Assembly: GCF_001012825.1 (NCBI RefSeq) | Contig: NZ_LCZJ02000026.1 | Span: forward strand, 36,761-100,760 | Reading direction: 5' to 3' | From: Paenibacillus etheri | Lineage (GTDB): Bacteria > Bacillota > Bacilli > Paenibacillales > Paenibacillaceae | Length of the DNA: 64,000 nt | In this document: in pieces, positions 24,602-33,460 of the stretch | Numbering within the stretch: the stretch's first letter is position 1 | Layout of the letters: each line of letters begins with the position of its first letter | Notes under the pieces: model-generated | What the model was told of the DNA's origin: nothing | Seen by the model: only the letters and a program-made list of their open reading frames with translations | Databases searched by the model: none | Made by a program: the position numbers and the translations under genes

Positions 24602-25901
24602 CTTCCGGAGTACCCTCCATTTCACCAAGCATTGTGATTCCCTGTTCTGCTGCGCTACGAAGCCAGCTTAACTTCTCCTCTTGACTTGTATCCGAAAGCA
24701 GCTTTCGTAGCTCCTGATTCTCCAACATCGGCTTAAGCGCACTATTTATTAGCTCTTCAAGCGCTTCTGTTGTATGTTCCGTACGCACCGAAAGTCTCAG
24801 CATTTCTCCAAGAAAGCTATCCTCTTCTAATAATCGTTCACGATCAATAGATAACCCGGACTCTACAGCGAATCCTTCAACCCAGACAAGTCCTTCATAA
24901 TCTTTACGCTCCGCCCGAACCGCCTCACGGCGCTGAAGTTCAGACAGCAGATCCTCTGCCGCTCCTTTTTCAGCTAATACTTTATGTACGTCACCTCGTC
25001 CGATCAGACGAAATCTGACCACCGACATAAGCTCCGGTAGCTCCTCCCTGATCTCGTCAATCACTTGCTCCACCTGTTGTATCCATTCTGCTTCATTACT
25101 TAATCCTTCAATGGATAGTTCCCGTACCTGCCAGCGAACATAATCAAGCTCATGGAACTGGAGCGTAGGACTTCCAGCCTCATCAACATCCACAACATAA
25201 CAACCTTTTGGTCCGGTTTCCTTAATGCTGCGCCCTTGTATATTACCTGGGTACACAATCGCCGGTTTCTCATGCAATATACTACGTTTATGAATATGTC
25301 CCAGCGCCCAATAATCAAAGCCCCGTTCGATAAGATCCCTACGACTGCAGGGAGAATACGTCTCGTGCAGCAAATCACCGTCTACATTTCCATGCAGCAT
25401 AGCAATATGAAACAGACGACTGCCAGGTTTACGAGAAAAGGTCAGTGCTGTGTTGTCCGTCACTTTTGCAGTCGGATAGGAGATTCCACTAACAATAGCC
25501 ACCTCTTGACCATCTTTACGACGGTAGGCAGTCGAGTGATCCGGTTTATGCCCTCCGAACACAGTAACATGTTTTGGCATTTCCGTAGTCAGACGCAATC
25601 CATCAAGTGGATCATGGTTGCCATGGATCAGAAACACGTGAATCCCGTGCTGGCCAAGTTCCTTGAGCGCTTCCTGAAATCGGAGCTGACCCTGTAATGA
25701 AGCGTCAGAAACATCATACACATCTCCACTGATGACAATAAAATCAACGTTCTCTTGGATGGCAACGCGGACAAGCCGCCCGAGGGCGGCGAAGGTTGAC
25801 TCACGTAAATAAGAACGAATGGCTGGCGAAATATGCGCCAGCCCAGAGAAACGGCTATCCAGATGTAAATCGGCAGCATGTAGAAATCGAAATGGAATCA
25901 T
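24591..25901 (-). CDS. yhaO: SbcD/YhaO-like DNA repair exonuclease (metallophosphoesterase)
   Basis: The 436-residue protein is a calcineurin-like phosphoesterase of the Mre11/SbcD/YhaO group. The metal motifs are in order: FLHAADLHLDS (residues 6-16), VISGDVYDVS (about 57), LIHGNHDPLDG (about 95), AMLHGNVDG (about 168) and WALGHIHKRS (about 198). The remaining 200 residues fit the capping domain and a helical C-terminus. Translational overlap with the yhaN-like ATPase indicates a two-subunit nuclease complex acting on DNA ends. Confidence 0.93.
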   Translation of the reverse strand: MIPFRFLHAADLHLDSRFSGLAHISPAIRSYLRESTFAALGRLVRVAIQENVDFIVISGDVYDVSDASLQGQLRFQEALKELGQHGIHVFLIHGNHDPLDGLRLTTEMPKHVTVFGGHKPDHSTAYRRKDGQEVAIVSGISYPTAKVTDNTALTFSRKPGSRLFHIAMLHGNVDGDLLHETYSPCSRRDLIERGFDYWALGHIHKRSILHEKPAIVYPGNIQGRSIKETGPKGCYVVDVDEAGSPTLQFHELDYVRWQVRELSIEGLSNEAEWIQQVEQVIDEIREELPELMSVVRFRLIGRGDVHKVLAEKGAAEDLLSELQRREAVRAERKDYEGLVWVEGFAVESGLSIDRERLLEEDSFLGEMLRLSVRTEHTTEALEELINSALKPMLENQELRKLLSDTSQEEKLSWLRSAAEQGITMLGEMEGTPEDEN

Positions 25902-25907
25902 AGCTGC

Positions 25908-27044
25908 TCACCCTTTCGTTCCTGAGGGATACTGTAAGTATGTCTTTTTAAGTTCATTAGCAACGCGAGTCAGTGAATACAAGCTTTTCGCCTTATCCCA
26001 AGCTGAACGAGAAAGCTCATAACGATAAGCCGGATCGGATATCACCTTCTCTAAAGCGTCTGCAAGTGCGATCTCATCATCAGGACTGACCAACAGACCA
26101 TTCACACCATCTTCAATCTGCTCCGGTATCCCGCCTACATTCGTCCCAACTAAAGCCAAGCAGCTTAGCGCCGCTTCTGCAAACACCGATCCGAAGGCCT
26201 CTGCCCGAGAAGGCAGCACGAAAATATCAAAGAAAGGCATGAATTCTTCCGGATGGAGCGTATATCCATAAAAAATCGTTTCATTATAAATCCCTAATTG
26301 TTTAGCCATATTTTCCAAATCCGCACGGGATGGTCCATCGCCAATAATATGCAGTACATATTCGTGGCCGCGATTTTTAAGTTCAGCACAGGCCTTGAGT
26401 AAAGTGTCAATTCCCTTAGCTGGAACTAGACGTGTCACAGTCACTAATTGTGGTACAGCGTTGTCATGCGGGACTGGCTTAAACCTTTTTTCATCAAAAC
26501 CATTCGGTATGACTCCTATATTAGAAGGATCTAGAATATAAGGCGCCACATACTCTGCAAAAGCTTGCGAAACGGTCATTAGCCGGTCACTAACATGCTC
26601 AAGTTCTCGGTAAAGCGAAACTAGAAACTGATGTTCCAGCCCTCCCTCAGAAATAGCTCCATTAAGAATTAGCTCTCGCTCATAACTAGAATGTAAGGTT
26701 TGAATTAACGGAGTATCCGGAAAAACTTTCTTCATCGCTAAACCAGCAATTGGATGATGGGAATGGATAAGATCGTATGTCTTACTCATCCGTAGTTTAG
26801 TCCACCATAGATAATCACGATAGGTCTGAATATATTTCTGAACGATCTGACTTTCCCCGAACTGGGTCCAATCAAAGGTCTCGAATATGACTTTTTCATG
26901 TCCCTTGTTGCGAATCCGCTTAGGTAACCAAAATAAATCCATCTCCCAGCGGCTTGAACGGAACCTTTCCTGAAGATAAGGGATCATGGATGATACACCA
27001 CCGGGTTGCTCCGGCGGGAAGAAGAGCGCTTGCAGCAAATTCAT
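25908..27044 (-). CDS. Glycosyltransferase family 4 protein
   Basis: The 378-residue protein is a GT-B fold retaining glycosyltransferase. The N-terminal lobe has FPPEQPGGVSSMIPYLQERF, where the GG loop binds the donor. The C-terminal lobe has VTRLVPAKGIDTLLKA, HIIGDGPSRADLE, and the EX7E-like block FVLPSRAEAFGSVFAEA. An ATG at 27044 with AAAGGGG nine bases upstream is preferred over a start 16 codons earlier. It ends six bases before the yhaO-like gene starts, so the three may share a transcript. Acceptor unknown; envelope polysaccharide or glycolipid synthesis is likely. Confidence 0.9.
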   Translation of the reverse strand: MNLLQALFFPPEQPGGVSSMIPYLQERFRSSRWEMDLFWLPKRIRNKGHEKVIFETFDWTQFGESQIVQKYIQTYRDYLWWTKLRMSKTYDLIHSHHPIAGLAMKKVFPDTPLIQTLHSSYERELILNGAISEGGLEHQFLVSLYRELEHVSDRLMTVSQAFAEYVAPYILDPSNIGVIPNGFDEKRFKPVPHDNAVPQLVTVTRLVPAKGIDTLLKACAELKNRGHEYVLHIIGDGPSRADLENMAKQLGIYNETIFYGYTLHPEEFMPFFDIFVLPSRAEAFGSVFAEAALSCLALVGTNVGGIPEQIEDGVNGLLVSPDDEIALADALEKVISDPAYRYELSRSAWDKAKSLYSLTRVANELKKTYLQYPSGTKG

Positions 27045-27201
27045 ATGGTACATCCCCTTTACAATTGCCCTACGTACAGTAAGACTTGGCAATTATGATA
27101 TAGTTGTGTATATGTAGAATTTCAGGTACGATTACGTTCCCCATACCTTGATTTTATCGGTATAAACATGAAACAGCAACTAAGAAAAAGGAGAATGATC
27201 T

Positions 27202-28599
27202 ATGAAGGAAGAACAGCTGCCTGCCTCTTACACCGCATATATACAGGAAATGCTGGGGCAAGAGGCAAATGCTTTTCTGGAAAGTTATTCAGCACCACGA
27301 ACACAGGGACTTCGCTTTAACCCATTAAAAAGCATCTCAGATGCAGGTCAAGTCGCAGTAGAGCGCACAGTCTCACAGTTTGATCTGAAACCTATCCCAT
27401 GGTGCCCTGATGGTTATTATTATGAAGAGCCCGCTCGACCAGGCAGACACCCTTACCATGCTGCTGGACTATATTATATTCAGGAGCCTTCCGCAATGTC
27501 CGCAGCTGAACTGCTGGCACCTAAACCCGGCGAGACCGTCCTCGACCTTGCAGCAGCCCCCGGGGGCAAAACTACGCATATTGCTGGTTTAATGCAAGGA
27601 GAAGGCCTCTTAATCTCTAATGAAATTCATCCGGAACGCGCAAAAATTCTAGCTGAGAACGTAGAACGTCTAGGTATTAAGAATACCCTCGTAACCTGTG
27701 CAACGCCAGAACAGCTATCTTCACGCTTCCCGCAAGCATTTGACCGAATTATGTTAGATGCACCTTGCTCAGGAGAAGGCATGTTCCGAAAAGATCCAAA
27801 CGCCGTTTCTGAGTGGTCTCCTGATCATGTGGTTATGTGCGCGGCAAGACAATGGGACATTCTGCAAGACGCCTACCTTATGCTTAAACCAGGGGGTACT
27901 CTAGCCTACTCTACTTGCACCTTTAACCGCCAAGAGAATGAGGAGATTATTGCCCGATTGACGGAACGTTACCCCGATATGGAACTACTTACCCACAAGC
28001 GCCTTTGGCCACATTTAGAAAAAGGCGAAGGCCACTTTGTTGCACTCCTACGTAAGCAAAGTGTCACCGAAAACGACGTTAATGACGATGTCAAACGCAG
28101 CACAAATAAACGTCGAAGCAAAAACAACCCAAAGATTAATTCTTCCGTACGCGATGCGTATCAGTTATTTCAAGACTGGGCCACAGTAGAACTGCCGGGT
28201 TTCTCTTACCAAGGTGTCCCTCTGCTGTTTGGTGAATCCCTTTATTTGCTCCCCGAATCCTTTAATGGCAACCTCCATACTGGGCTGCTAGATGGTTTGC
28301 GAATTCCTCGAGCCGGGCTACATATTGCCCATTTGAAGAAAAATCGGATTGAACCCGCTCACGCCCTTGCGATGGCGATTCAGCACACACAAGTAACACG
28401 TAGTTTTGATCTCAGTAGTGGGGGGCTGGAAATTCATACTTGGCTCCGGGGCGAAAGCTTACCTGTGCCCTTAGAATTACATGGATGGACACTTGTAACT
28501 TTAGATGGATTGCCGATTAGCTGGGGCAAGGCGAGTACAGGCCAACTTAAGAATCATCTTCCTAAAGGACTTCGCATCCTAAAAGCCCATATTGACTAG
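27202..28599 (+). CDS. RsmF/NOP-family 16S rRNA m5C methyltransferase (first copy)
   Basis: The 465-residue protein methylates cytosine in RNA. The SAM core shows VLDLAAAPGGKTTHIAGL (about residues 113-130), the cysteine-containing motif IV MLDAPCSGEGMFRKDP, and motif VI YSTCTFNRQENEEI, with the catalytic Cys in STC. The C-terminal 150 residues carry the RsmF-type extra domain with the ending ...GRASTGQLKNHLPKGLR-like GKASTGQLKNHLPKGL. A paralogue of the same family lies at 55730-57250. Its AGGAGA site lies close to the ATG. Confidence 0.92.
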   Translation: MKEEQLPASYTAYIQEMLGQEANAFLESYSAPRTQGLRFNPLKSISDAGQVAVERTVSQFDLKPIPWCPDGYYYEEPARPGRHPYHAAGLYYIQEPSAMSAAELLAPKPGETVLDLAAAPGGKTTHIAGLMQGEGLLISNEIHPERAKILAENVERLGIKNTLVTCATPEQLSSRFPQAFDRIMLDAPCSGEGMFRKDPNAVSEWSPDHVVMCAARQWDILQDAYLMLKPGGTLAYSTCTFNRQENEEIIARLTERYPDMELLTHKRLWPHLEKGEGHFVALLRKQSVTENDVNDDVKRSTNKRRSKNNPKINSSVRDAYQLFQDWATVELPGFSYQGVPLLFGESLYLLPESFNGNLHTGLLDGLRIPRAGLHIAHLKKNRIEPAHALAMAIQHTQVTRSFDLSSGGLEIHTWLRGESLPVPLELHGWTLVTLDGLPISWGKASTGQLKNHLPKGLRILKAHID

Positions 28600-28716
28600 C
28601 AATAGGCCATAGACCAGTGCATCCAGTCCACTTTGGCATATGATGTCATTATCTCAGAAAGCTACGACATCCGCCGCAGCAATGAGAACAAGACATATGT
28701 TAAGGAGGAATATAAC

Positions 28717-28812
28717 ATGGGTGATTTTCATGGAGGAGCCTTCACTTCGACTGGTGCGATCTTGGTACTTTTTATCTTGCTCGTAATCATTTCCCGTTCG
28801 TTGTTCGTTTAA
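28717..28812 (+). CDS. YjcZ-family sporulation micro-protein
   Basis: This 31-residue protein has a short Gly-rich head MGDFHGGAFTSTGAIL and one membrane helix VLFILLVIISRSLFV. That is the YjcZ family of spore-associated proteins found in multiple copies in bacilli and paenibacilli. A TAAGGAGG site stands eight bases before the ATG, and a terminator follows. It is probably made in the sporulating cell. Confidence 0.85.
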   Translation: MGDFHGGAFTSTGAILVLFILLVIISRSLFV

Positions 28813-28841
28813 TACCAATCCGGCTAAATAGACGGTGAAAT

Positions 28842-28886
28842 TAAAGCGGCTGTGTCGTCCTCTTAGGGCGGTGCGGCCGCTTTATT
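28842..28886. terminator. Bidirectional terminator between yjcZ-like and methyltransferase genes
   Basis: TAAAGCGGC and GCCGCTTTA form the outer stem around a G+C-rich loop, with T-rich sequence after it on the plus strand and T after it on the minus strand. It overlaps the last codons of the next gene. Confidence 0.75.
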
Positions 28887-29472
28887 TTTTACCGATATAA
28901 CATCTCCATTTGTTATTCTCGTGGATATTTACCGTTTGAAAACCTGATTTACGAAACAATTGTTCCATTTCTTCGTTCTTCGTGTATTGTTTCATATGAT
29001 AATTAATTTTGTATATCTCAGAAATTATAACAAAGGTACCGCCTGCTCTCAGCACCCTACATACTTCACTTATATCATGTTCCAGATCCGGCCAAAAATA
29101 ATGCGTCTGAACAGCTGTGATCGTCCCGAATATCCCATCGTTAAATGGTAACGCCGACACCTCTCCCTGACTAATCTTCACTCTACCTGCTGCAACAGTT
29201 TTATTGTTTTTTTGAATGGATGTCTCTACAGCTTGCTGTGAATAATCTATGCCGAAGATTTCGTGATGGTTATTTTGTTTTGCTAGCGTATGTATAGTTT
29301 GACCGCCACCACAGCCTATGTCCAAAATAGGAGCGTTGTTTATAATTCCTATTTTTTTGATACCCCACGTGGTTATGCTGGTATGTGCCTGATTCATGAT
29401 CTTGATCATCACGTTCCCAACGAACCCTCTCGGATTCTTAGCCTGCTCGATCAGCGTATTCAATAATTCCAT
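28882..29472 (-). CDS. Class I SAM-dependent methyltransferase
   Basis: The 196-residue protein has the SAM-binding motif ILDIGCGGGQTIHTLAK (about residues 50-66), the acidic residue in IFGIDYSQQAVE, and VSALPFNDGIFGTITAVQTHYFWPD before CRVLRAGGTFVIIS. It is in the UbiE/Methyltransf_11 group. It follows the histidine phosphatase gene by 15 bases, so the two are co-transcribed. The acceptor is unknown. Confidence 0.85.
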   Translation of the reverse strand: MELLNTLIEQAKNPRGFVGNVMIKIMNQAHTSITTWGIKKIGIINNAPILDIGCGGGQTIHTLAKQNNHHEIFGIDYSQQAVETSIQKNNKTVAAGRVKISQGEVSALPFNDGIFGTITAVQTHYFWPDLEHDISEVCRVLRAGGTFVIISEIYKINYHMKQYTKNEEMEQLFRKSGFQTVNIHENNKWRCYIGKK

Positions 29473-29487
29473 ACATGTACCTCCTAA

Positions 29488-30129
29488 TCAATTGGCCAGA
29501 CCAGCAGCCTGTTCACTTGATATATGCTCCGTAAGATTTTCATTTGTAACTACCCACTTATCTACTTGATACTCTATTTTATGAATACTAGTGTATGAAG
29601 TTGGGAAATGGGCATTCTTATTGGTCCACGTTAGCCCTTTTAAAATATGGTATATAACATTAATTACGCCACCATGAGTGACCACAATTACATTTTCTTT
29701 TGGATCAGTACTCTCCAGTTCATTACATAGTTTCGAGAAACTTGTACTAATTCGCGTAAAAAACTCCTTTGGGCTCTCTCCTCCTGGAAATCCTTCATCC
29801 ATTCTTAAAGCCGAGAAATAAAGACCCGGGTATCGTTCATTTGCAATTTCATGGGGCATTCCAGCGATTACACCATTATTCGTCTCCCTCCAATACTGGC
29901 TGCTTTCAGCAGGCAAGCTAAGCTCCCTGGCAATCTCATTTGCTGTATCTAACGCACGTTGCAAATCACTGCAGAGGATGCGAGATATGTTAAACCTAGA
30001 TTGATTCTCCTTAAGATAACAACCAAGCCGTTCGGCTTGTCTATATCCCTCAACTACAAGGCCACGTTGACTCCAACCCCCACGAAAACCTTCATCATCT
30101 ATTTTATGCCTTATAAAATATATAGCCAT
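29488..30129 (-). CDS. Histidine phosphatase family protein
   Basis: The 213-residue protein is a phosphoglycerate-mutase-like phosphatase. The usual N-terminal RHG motif is changed: the sequence reads IYFIRHKIDDEG, with the catalytic His8 kept but Gly replaced by Lys. The second catalytic His is in IVVTHGGVINVI (about residue 151), and the arginine in RILCSDLQRALDTA is kept. The substrate may be a sugar phosphate, nucleotide or alpha-ribazole phosphate. A GGAGGG site precedes the ATG. Confidence 0.85.
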   Translation of the reverse strand: MAIYFIRHKIDDEGFRGGWSQRGLVVEGYRQAERLGCYLKENQSRFNISRILCSDLQRALDTANEIARELSLPAESSQYWRETNNGVIAGMPHEIANERYPGLYFSALRMDEGFPGGESPKEFFTRISTSFSKLCNELESTDPKENVIVVTHGGVINVIYHILKGLTWTNKNAHFPTSYTSIHKIEYQVDKWVVTNENLTEHISSEQAAGLAN

Positions 30130-30729
30130 CGACCGTATCCCTCCAAAAAAAGATTGTTATACACATTTCAATATAATAAGCTGCTAATCCTCCATTTTTG
30201 TTAAATAATTCAACCAGTAAGAGCAAAATCACCCTATCGGGTGAATAGTAGGCTGTTAGTTTAAACGGCTGCTTACAGAGTATACTTTTCTGTGCTTTCT
30301 GCAGGGAGTTCAGGGGGGGCGAGTAGAACACCTGTGTAGGCGAGGGATTTTGCTTAGGTGGAGAGCATTACAGGGAAAAACTCCCTATAAATTAGGTTAT
30401 AGCTCTTACCATGACTAGGCTATAAGGAATTTCTCCCTATAATACTGAGAAATTCCTTAAATATAACAATTTCAGTCGAATTATAGGGAGTAATTCCGTA
30501 TATTTGATAAAATTCACCTTAATACACAGAATTACAGGGAATGATTCCCTATATGGTGCAGAACTTTAGGCGGATGATAGCTGCACATCGCCATGAATCT
30601 ATGAAAGTGGTCTTTTGGGATCTGTAGAATGATCCCTCTCTTCTTCCATGTCTGCTGGTTTACACTTTCATCTCCCTTCTTTTTTCTTTGATGTTATCCC
30701 CACTTTTTTGTATTGAATAATTTCTTAAA
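30130..30729. other. Gene-free intergenic region with palindromic repeat array
   Basis: No supported gene lies in these 600 bases. From 30369 they hold four 21-base palindromes. A stretch with TGTAGG and GGAGAGCATT motifs (about 30332-30369) precedes the array; similar motifs occur in reverse orientation after the array at 17.6-17.7 kb. The rest is A+T-rich with no clear structure. Confidence 0.65.
30369..30553. repeat. Four copies of the 21-base palindrome TATAGGGA-N5-TCCCTATA
   Basis: Copies start at 30369 (TACAGGGA arm), 30421 (TATAAGGA arm), 30482 (TCCGTATA right arm) and 30533 (TACAGGGA arm). Start-to-start distances are 52, 61 and 51 bases. Changes are mostly in one arm at a time, which suggests age and not recent spread. 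Confidence 0.82.
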
Positions 30730-30770
30730 CAACTAAAAAGCTACCGATAGATCGGAAGCCTTTTTAGCTG
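30729..30770 (-). terminator. Terminator after the PanE-like gene
   Basis: The minus strand reads a near-symmetric hairpin: CTAAAAAGGC, CCGAT, ATCGG and GCTTTTTAG, with T bases after the stem. Confidence 0.75.
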
Positions 30771-30773
30771 AAA

Positions 30774-31715
30774 CTAGTGACTATTTGCAATAAATTTCGA
30801 AATCGCTTGTTTTTGAAGTTGATCCCAATGGGGTGTAGCAATGTTTACTTGTTGCTTCAACTTATCAAATGAATCAAACAAAGCTGCAATTTCACTGAAA
30901 GAACCATCTACAAATTTCATAAAAGGTAATTTATGAATTAACTTCAAACCATAATATACACCTTGTTTATGTTTTCGAATAAAGTTAACTTGACCTGCCG
31001 GAGTGATAGTATAACCTAATTTCTCCATAATTTGAAATCCCTCGTCCATTACTGAGATGGCTTGTTTTAATCGTTTTTTGTCCTTAGACACTTTTTTCAA
31101 ATCCCCGTCGTGAAGATAACTAAGGGAGTTCAAAGCCACTATAGGCACGATATGACTTTTGAGCCAAGCATCCATATCCTCATGATAAGTTAGCTTATAC
31201 TTAACATTTTTAAAGGCATTTTCTAGTAAAGGCTTTATTGGAATCTCACCGTCTAGACTGCCGAGTACCATTTGCCCTCCTGCGTGTATTTTGATAACGC
31301 GACCGCTCTCTTCACGAATTCCTCCACTAAGCTGAAATCCAAAGACTATATTTTTCCTCATGCTGCTCATTTCCTGAAGTTCCTTTTGCATGCCATGAGC
31401 ATCGCCATTATTACCTACAAGAATTATATTCTGACTCTGATTCTTAGCTAGAATAGGTAATACGGCCGGAAAATCGTTGTATTTCATAACAACAAAAATA
31501 AGATCATATTGATCATCCGGTTGAAGCTCTGAGATGACTCTTACAGCATCCGCCGTGTTTCTATATTGAAAATAATGGCGAAGCACTAGTCCGTCTTTCG
31601 TCAATTGCTCCGCACGCTTCCCTCTGGCAAGCATGGTGACATCATTTCCCCCACGCACTAGAACATGCGCAAGATAGCTGCCTAAAACTCCCGCTCCGAA
31701 CACTAATACTCTCAT
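30774..31715 (-). CDS. Ketopantoate reductase family (PanE/ApbA) oxidoreductase
   Basis: The 313-residue protein begins MRVLVFGAGVLGSYLAHVLVRGGNDVTMLARG, the NADP-binding Rossmann motif GAGVLGS of PanE. The Asn/Lys region VVMKYNDFPAVLP and the middle motif VALNSLSYL (in place of KLxxNxxxN) follow. It lies close to, and divergent from, a TetR regulator. Since the central catalytic motif is altered, the substrate may differ from ketopantoate. The start is set by an AGAGGGG site before 31715. Confidence 0.85.
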   Translation of the reverse strand: MRVLVFGAGVLGSYLAHVLVRGGNDVTMLARGKRAEQLTKDGLVLRHYFQYRNTADAVRVISELQPDDQYDLIFVVMKYNDFPAVLPILAKNQSQNIILVGNNGDAHGMQKELQEMSSMRKNIVFGFQLSGGIREESGRVIKIHAGGQMVLGSLDGEIPIKPLLENAFKNVKYKLTYHEDMDAWLKSHIVPIVALNSLSYLHDGDLKKVSKDKKRLKQAISVMDEGFQIMEKLGYTITPAGQVNFIRKHKQGVYYGLKLIHKLPFMKFVDGSFSEIAALFDSFDKLKQQVNIATPHWDQLQKQAISKFIANSH

Positions 31716-31879
31716 ACTCGTAACCCCTCTACCCTTTTTAGACATTTGTTGAATTTCGATCATCTGTTCGATAAAATCAGATTATCACATCTCCGGTAGG
31801 GATCAATCGCTAGTTTTACCGGTTTTGTTGGTTTTTCAACAGATGACTAGATAATGTTTAATAAAAAGGGAGTACTTCA

Positions 31880-32449
31880 ATGGATAGAAGAATTAAAAAA
31901 AACCAAACCGCCATTATGAATGCATTAATTCAATTGATGACAGAAAAAGATTTTGAAAAAATCACGATTAACGAAATTGCAGAGCGTGCTGATGTTAACC
32001 GCGGAACGATCTATTCCCATTATGCAGACAAATACGATCTGATGGATAAATGTCTGGAGGCTCAGCTCCAACAACTAATCGAAAGTTGCTCTGTAGTAGT
32101 AGATGAAACAGAATCAAATCCCTCGAAGTCGTCATTGCTCCGCACGCTGGAACTCTTGGAGGAGAATGCTCTCTTTTATAAGACTTTACTAAGAAACAAA
32201 GCGCTGCTCTCCTTTAGAAACCAATTACAAGATATGATAAATAAACAGATCAAAGCACAATTCTTAGAAAACAATTTAACCCTAGATGAGCTAAGTAAAG
32301 ATATATCCGTGCAATTTTTGAGTTCGGCGGCTGTCGGAGTAATTGAATGGTGGTTTACCCATAGTAATCCTTGTACTGCAAAAGAGATCACTGAAAAGTT
32401 ATGGTCCTTGCTCGATACAAATCTGCAGATGATCCGTTCTCAAGCTTGA
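31880..32449 (+). CDS. TetR/AcrR-family regulator
   Basis: The 189-residue protein has an N-terminal TetR helix-turn-helix: KNQTAIMNALIQLMTEKDFEKITINEIAERADVNRGTIYSHYADKYDLMDKCL (residues about 5-55). The rest is a helical ligand or dimer domain. It is divergent from the PanE-like gene and probably controls that gene. It converges with a 10-base overlap on the ABC-2 ATPase gene. Confidence 0.9.
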   Translation: MDRRIKKNQTAIMNALIQLMTEKDFEKITINEIAERADVNRGTIYSHYADKYDLMDKCLEAQLQQLIESCSVVVDETESNPSKSSLLRTLELLEENALFYKTLLRNKALLSFRNQLQDMINKQIKAQFLENNLTLDELSKDISVQFLSSAAVGVIEWWFTHSNPCTAKEITEKLWSLLDTNLQMIRSQA

Positions 32450-33438
32450 ATATGTTCTCCTATATCCCTCTCATAAATGGAGCTGATAATTTTTTCAATG
32501 GGAATCTCCTTAATGGATATATCAAGGATCTCTACCTTTTCGCTAAGAATATGCAGGAACTCGCCCATTTTACATTGCTCGGTATCGATTTCTAGTTCCA
32601 CTTCGTAATCCGATATTCTTTCCGATATCTGAGTCCCAGGCAAATCAATATCTCCAATCGTTGTAGCTGCAGAAAGCCTAACCACTTTTTTAGCACCCAG
32701 ATGGAGTCGAAGTTCAGAGAACTTATCGTCATATACTTTTTTACCTTGATGAATAATAAGTACTCTTTGAACCAAACGCTCCACGTCTTCCAAGTCATGC
32801 GTCGTTAGAATAAATGTGGTGCCTTCCCGATTCATTTGCTTAATGAATTCTCTGATTCTTTGCTTAGCTATAACATCCAGCCCGATCGTAGGCTCATCCA
32901 AAAAAACCACTGGCGGTGAATGAAGCATTGCCATAATAAACTCGCATTTCATTCGTTCCCCCAGTGAAAGGGTACGCGTAGGCTTAGTGATAATATCACT
33001 AATCTCAAACATACTTACAAATCGGTCTAGTCTTGTACGAAAGTCGTTCATAGGAATATCATAAATTTCCTTATTCATATAAAAGCTATCCAAAGGAGGA
33101 ATGTCCCATATTAACTGCGATTTCTGTCCGAACAATACTCCGATTTGTTTTACATATTGATTTTTCTGCTTATGAGGGTTGTACCCAAGAACATTTATTT
33201 CTCCCGATGTGGGATAGAGAACGCCTGTGAGCATTTTAATAGTCGTAGATTTCCCCGCACCGTTTGGCCCCAGAATGCCAATGATCTCTCCTTTTCCAAC
33301 ACTGAACGAAAGATCTTCTACAGAGGTGATAATCGATTTTTCACGGTGAAACAGACTTTTAAATACGCTTTTAGCATCTTGTCCCCGGTGATAGGTTTCA
33401 TATTGCTTAGTTAAATTCTTGACGGTAATAATGTCCAA
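32440..33438 (-). CDS. ABC-2 type exporter ATP-binding protein
   Basis: The 332-residue ATPase has Walker A GPNGAGKSTTIK (about residue 56), signature LSLGERMKCEFIMA (about 157) and Walker B PPVVFLDEPTIGLD. A C-terminal domain of 80 residues follows. The start is a TTG at 33438, with GAAGGAG nine bases before it. It belongs to the ABC-2/DUF990-type three-gene exporters of Bacillota, together with the two permease genes transcribed ahead of it. The exported substrate is unknown. Confidence 0.9.
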   Translation of the reverse strand: MDIITVKNLTKQYETYHRGQDAKSVFKSLFHREKSIITSVEDLSFSVGKGEIIGILGPNGAGKSTTIKMLTGVLYPTSGEINVLGYNPHKQKNQYVKQIGVLFGQKSQLIWDIPPLDSFYMNKEIYDIPMNDFRTRLDRFVSMFEISDIITKPTRTLSLGERMKCEFIMAMLHSPPVVFLDEPTIGLDVIAKQRIREFIKQMNREGTTFILTTHDLEDVERLVQRVLIIHQGKKVYDDKFSELRLHLGAKKVVRLSAATTIGDIDLPGTQISERISDYEVELEIDTEQCKMGEFLHILSEKVEILDISIKEIPIEKIISSIYERDIGEHIQA

Positions 33439-33460
33439 TGTAATTCTCCTTCATACAAAT

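Noticed and set aside
30104-30331. 75-codon minus-strand frame upstream of the phosphatase gene
   Set aside because: Its end overlaps the phosphatase start in another frame, it has no ribosome site, and the translation looks random.
30369-30553. CRISPR array
   Set aside because: The repeats are 21-base palindromes with degenerate arms, only four copies, irregular 30-40-base gaps and no cas genes.
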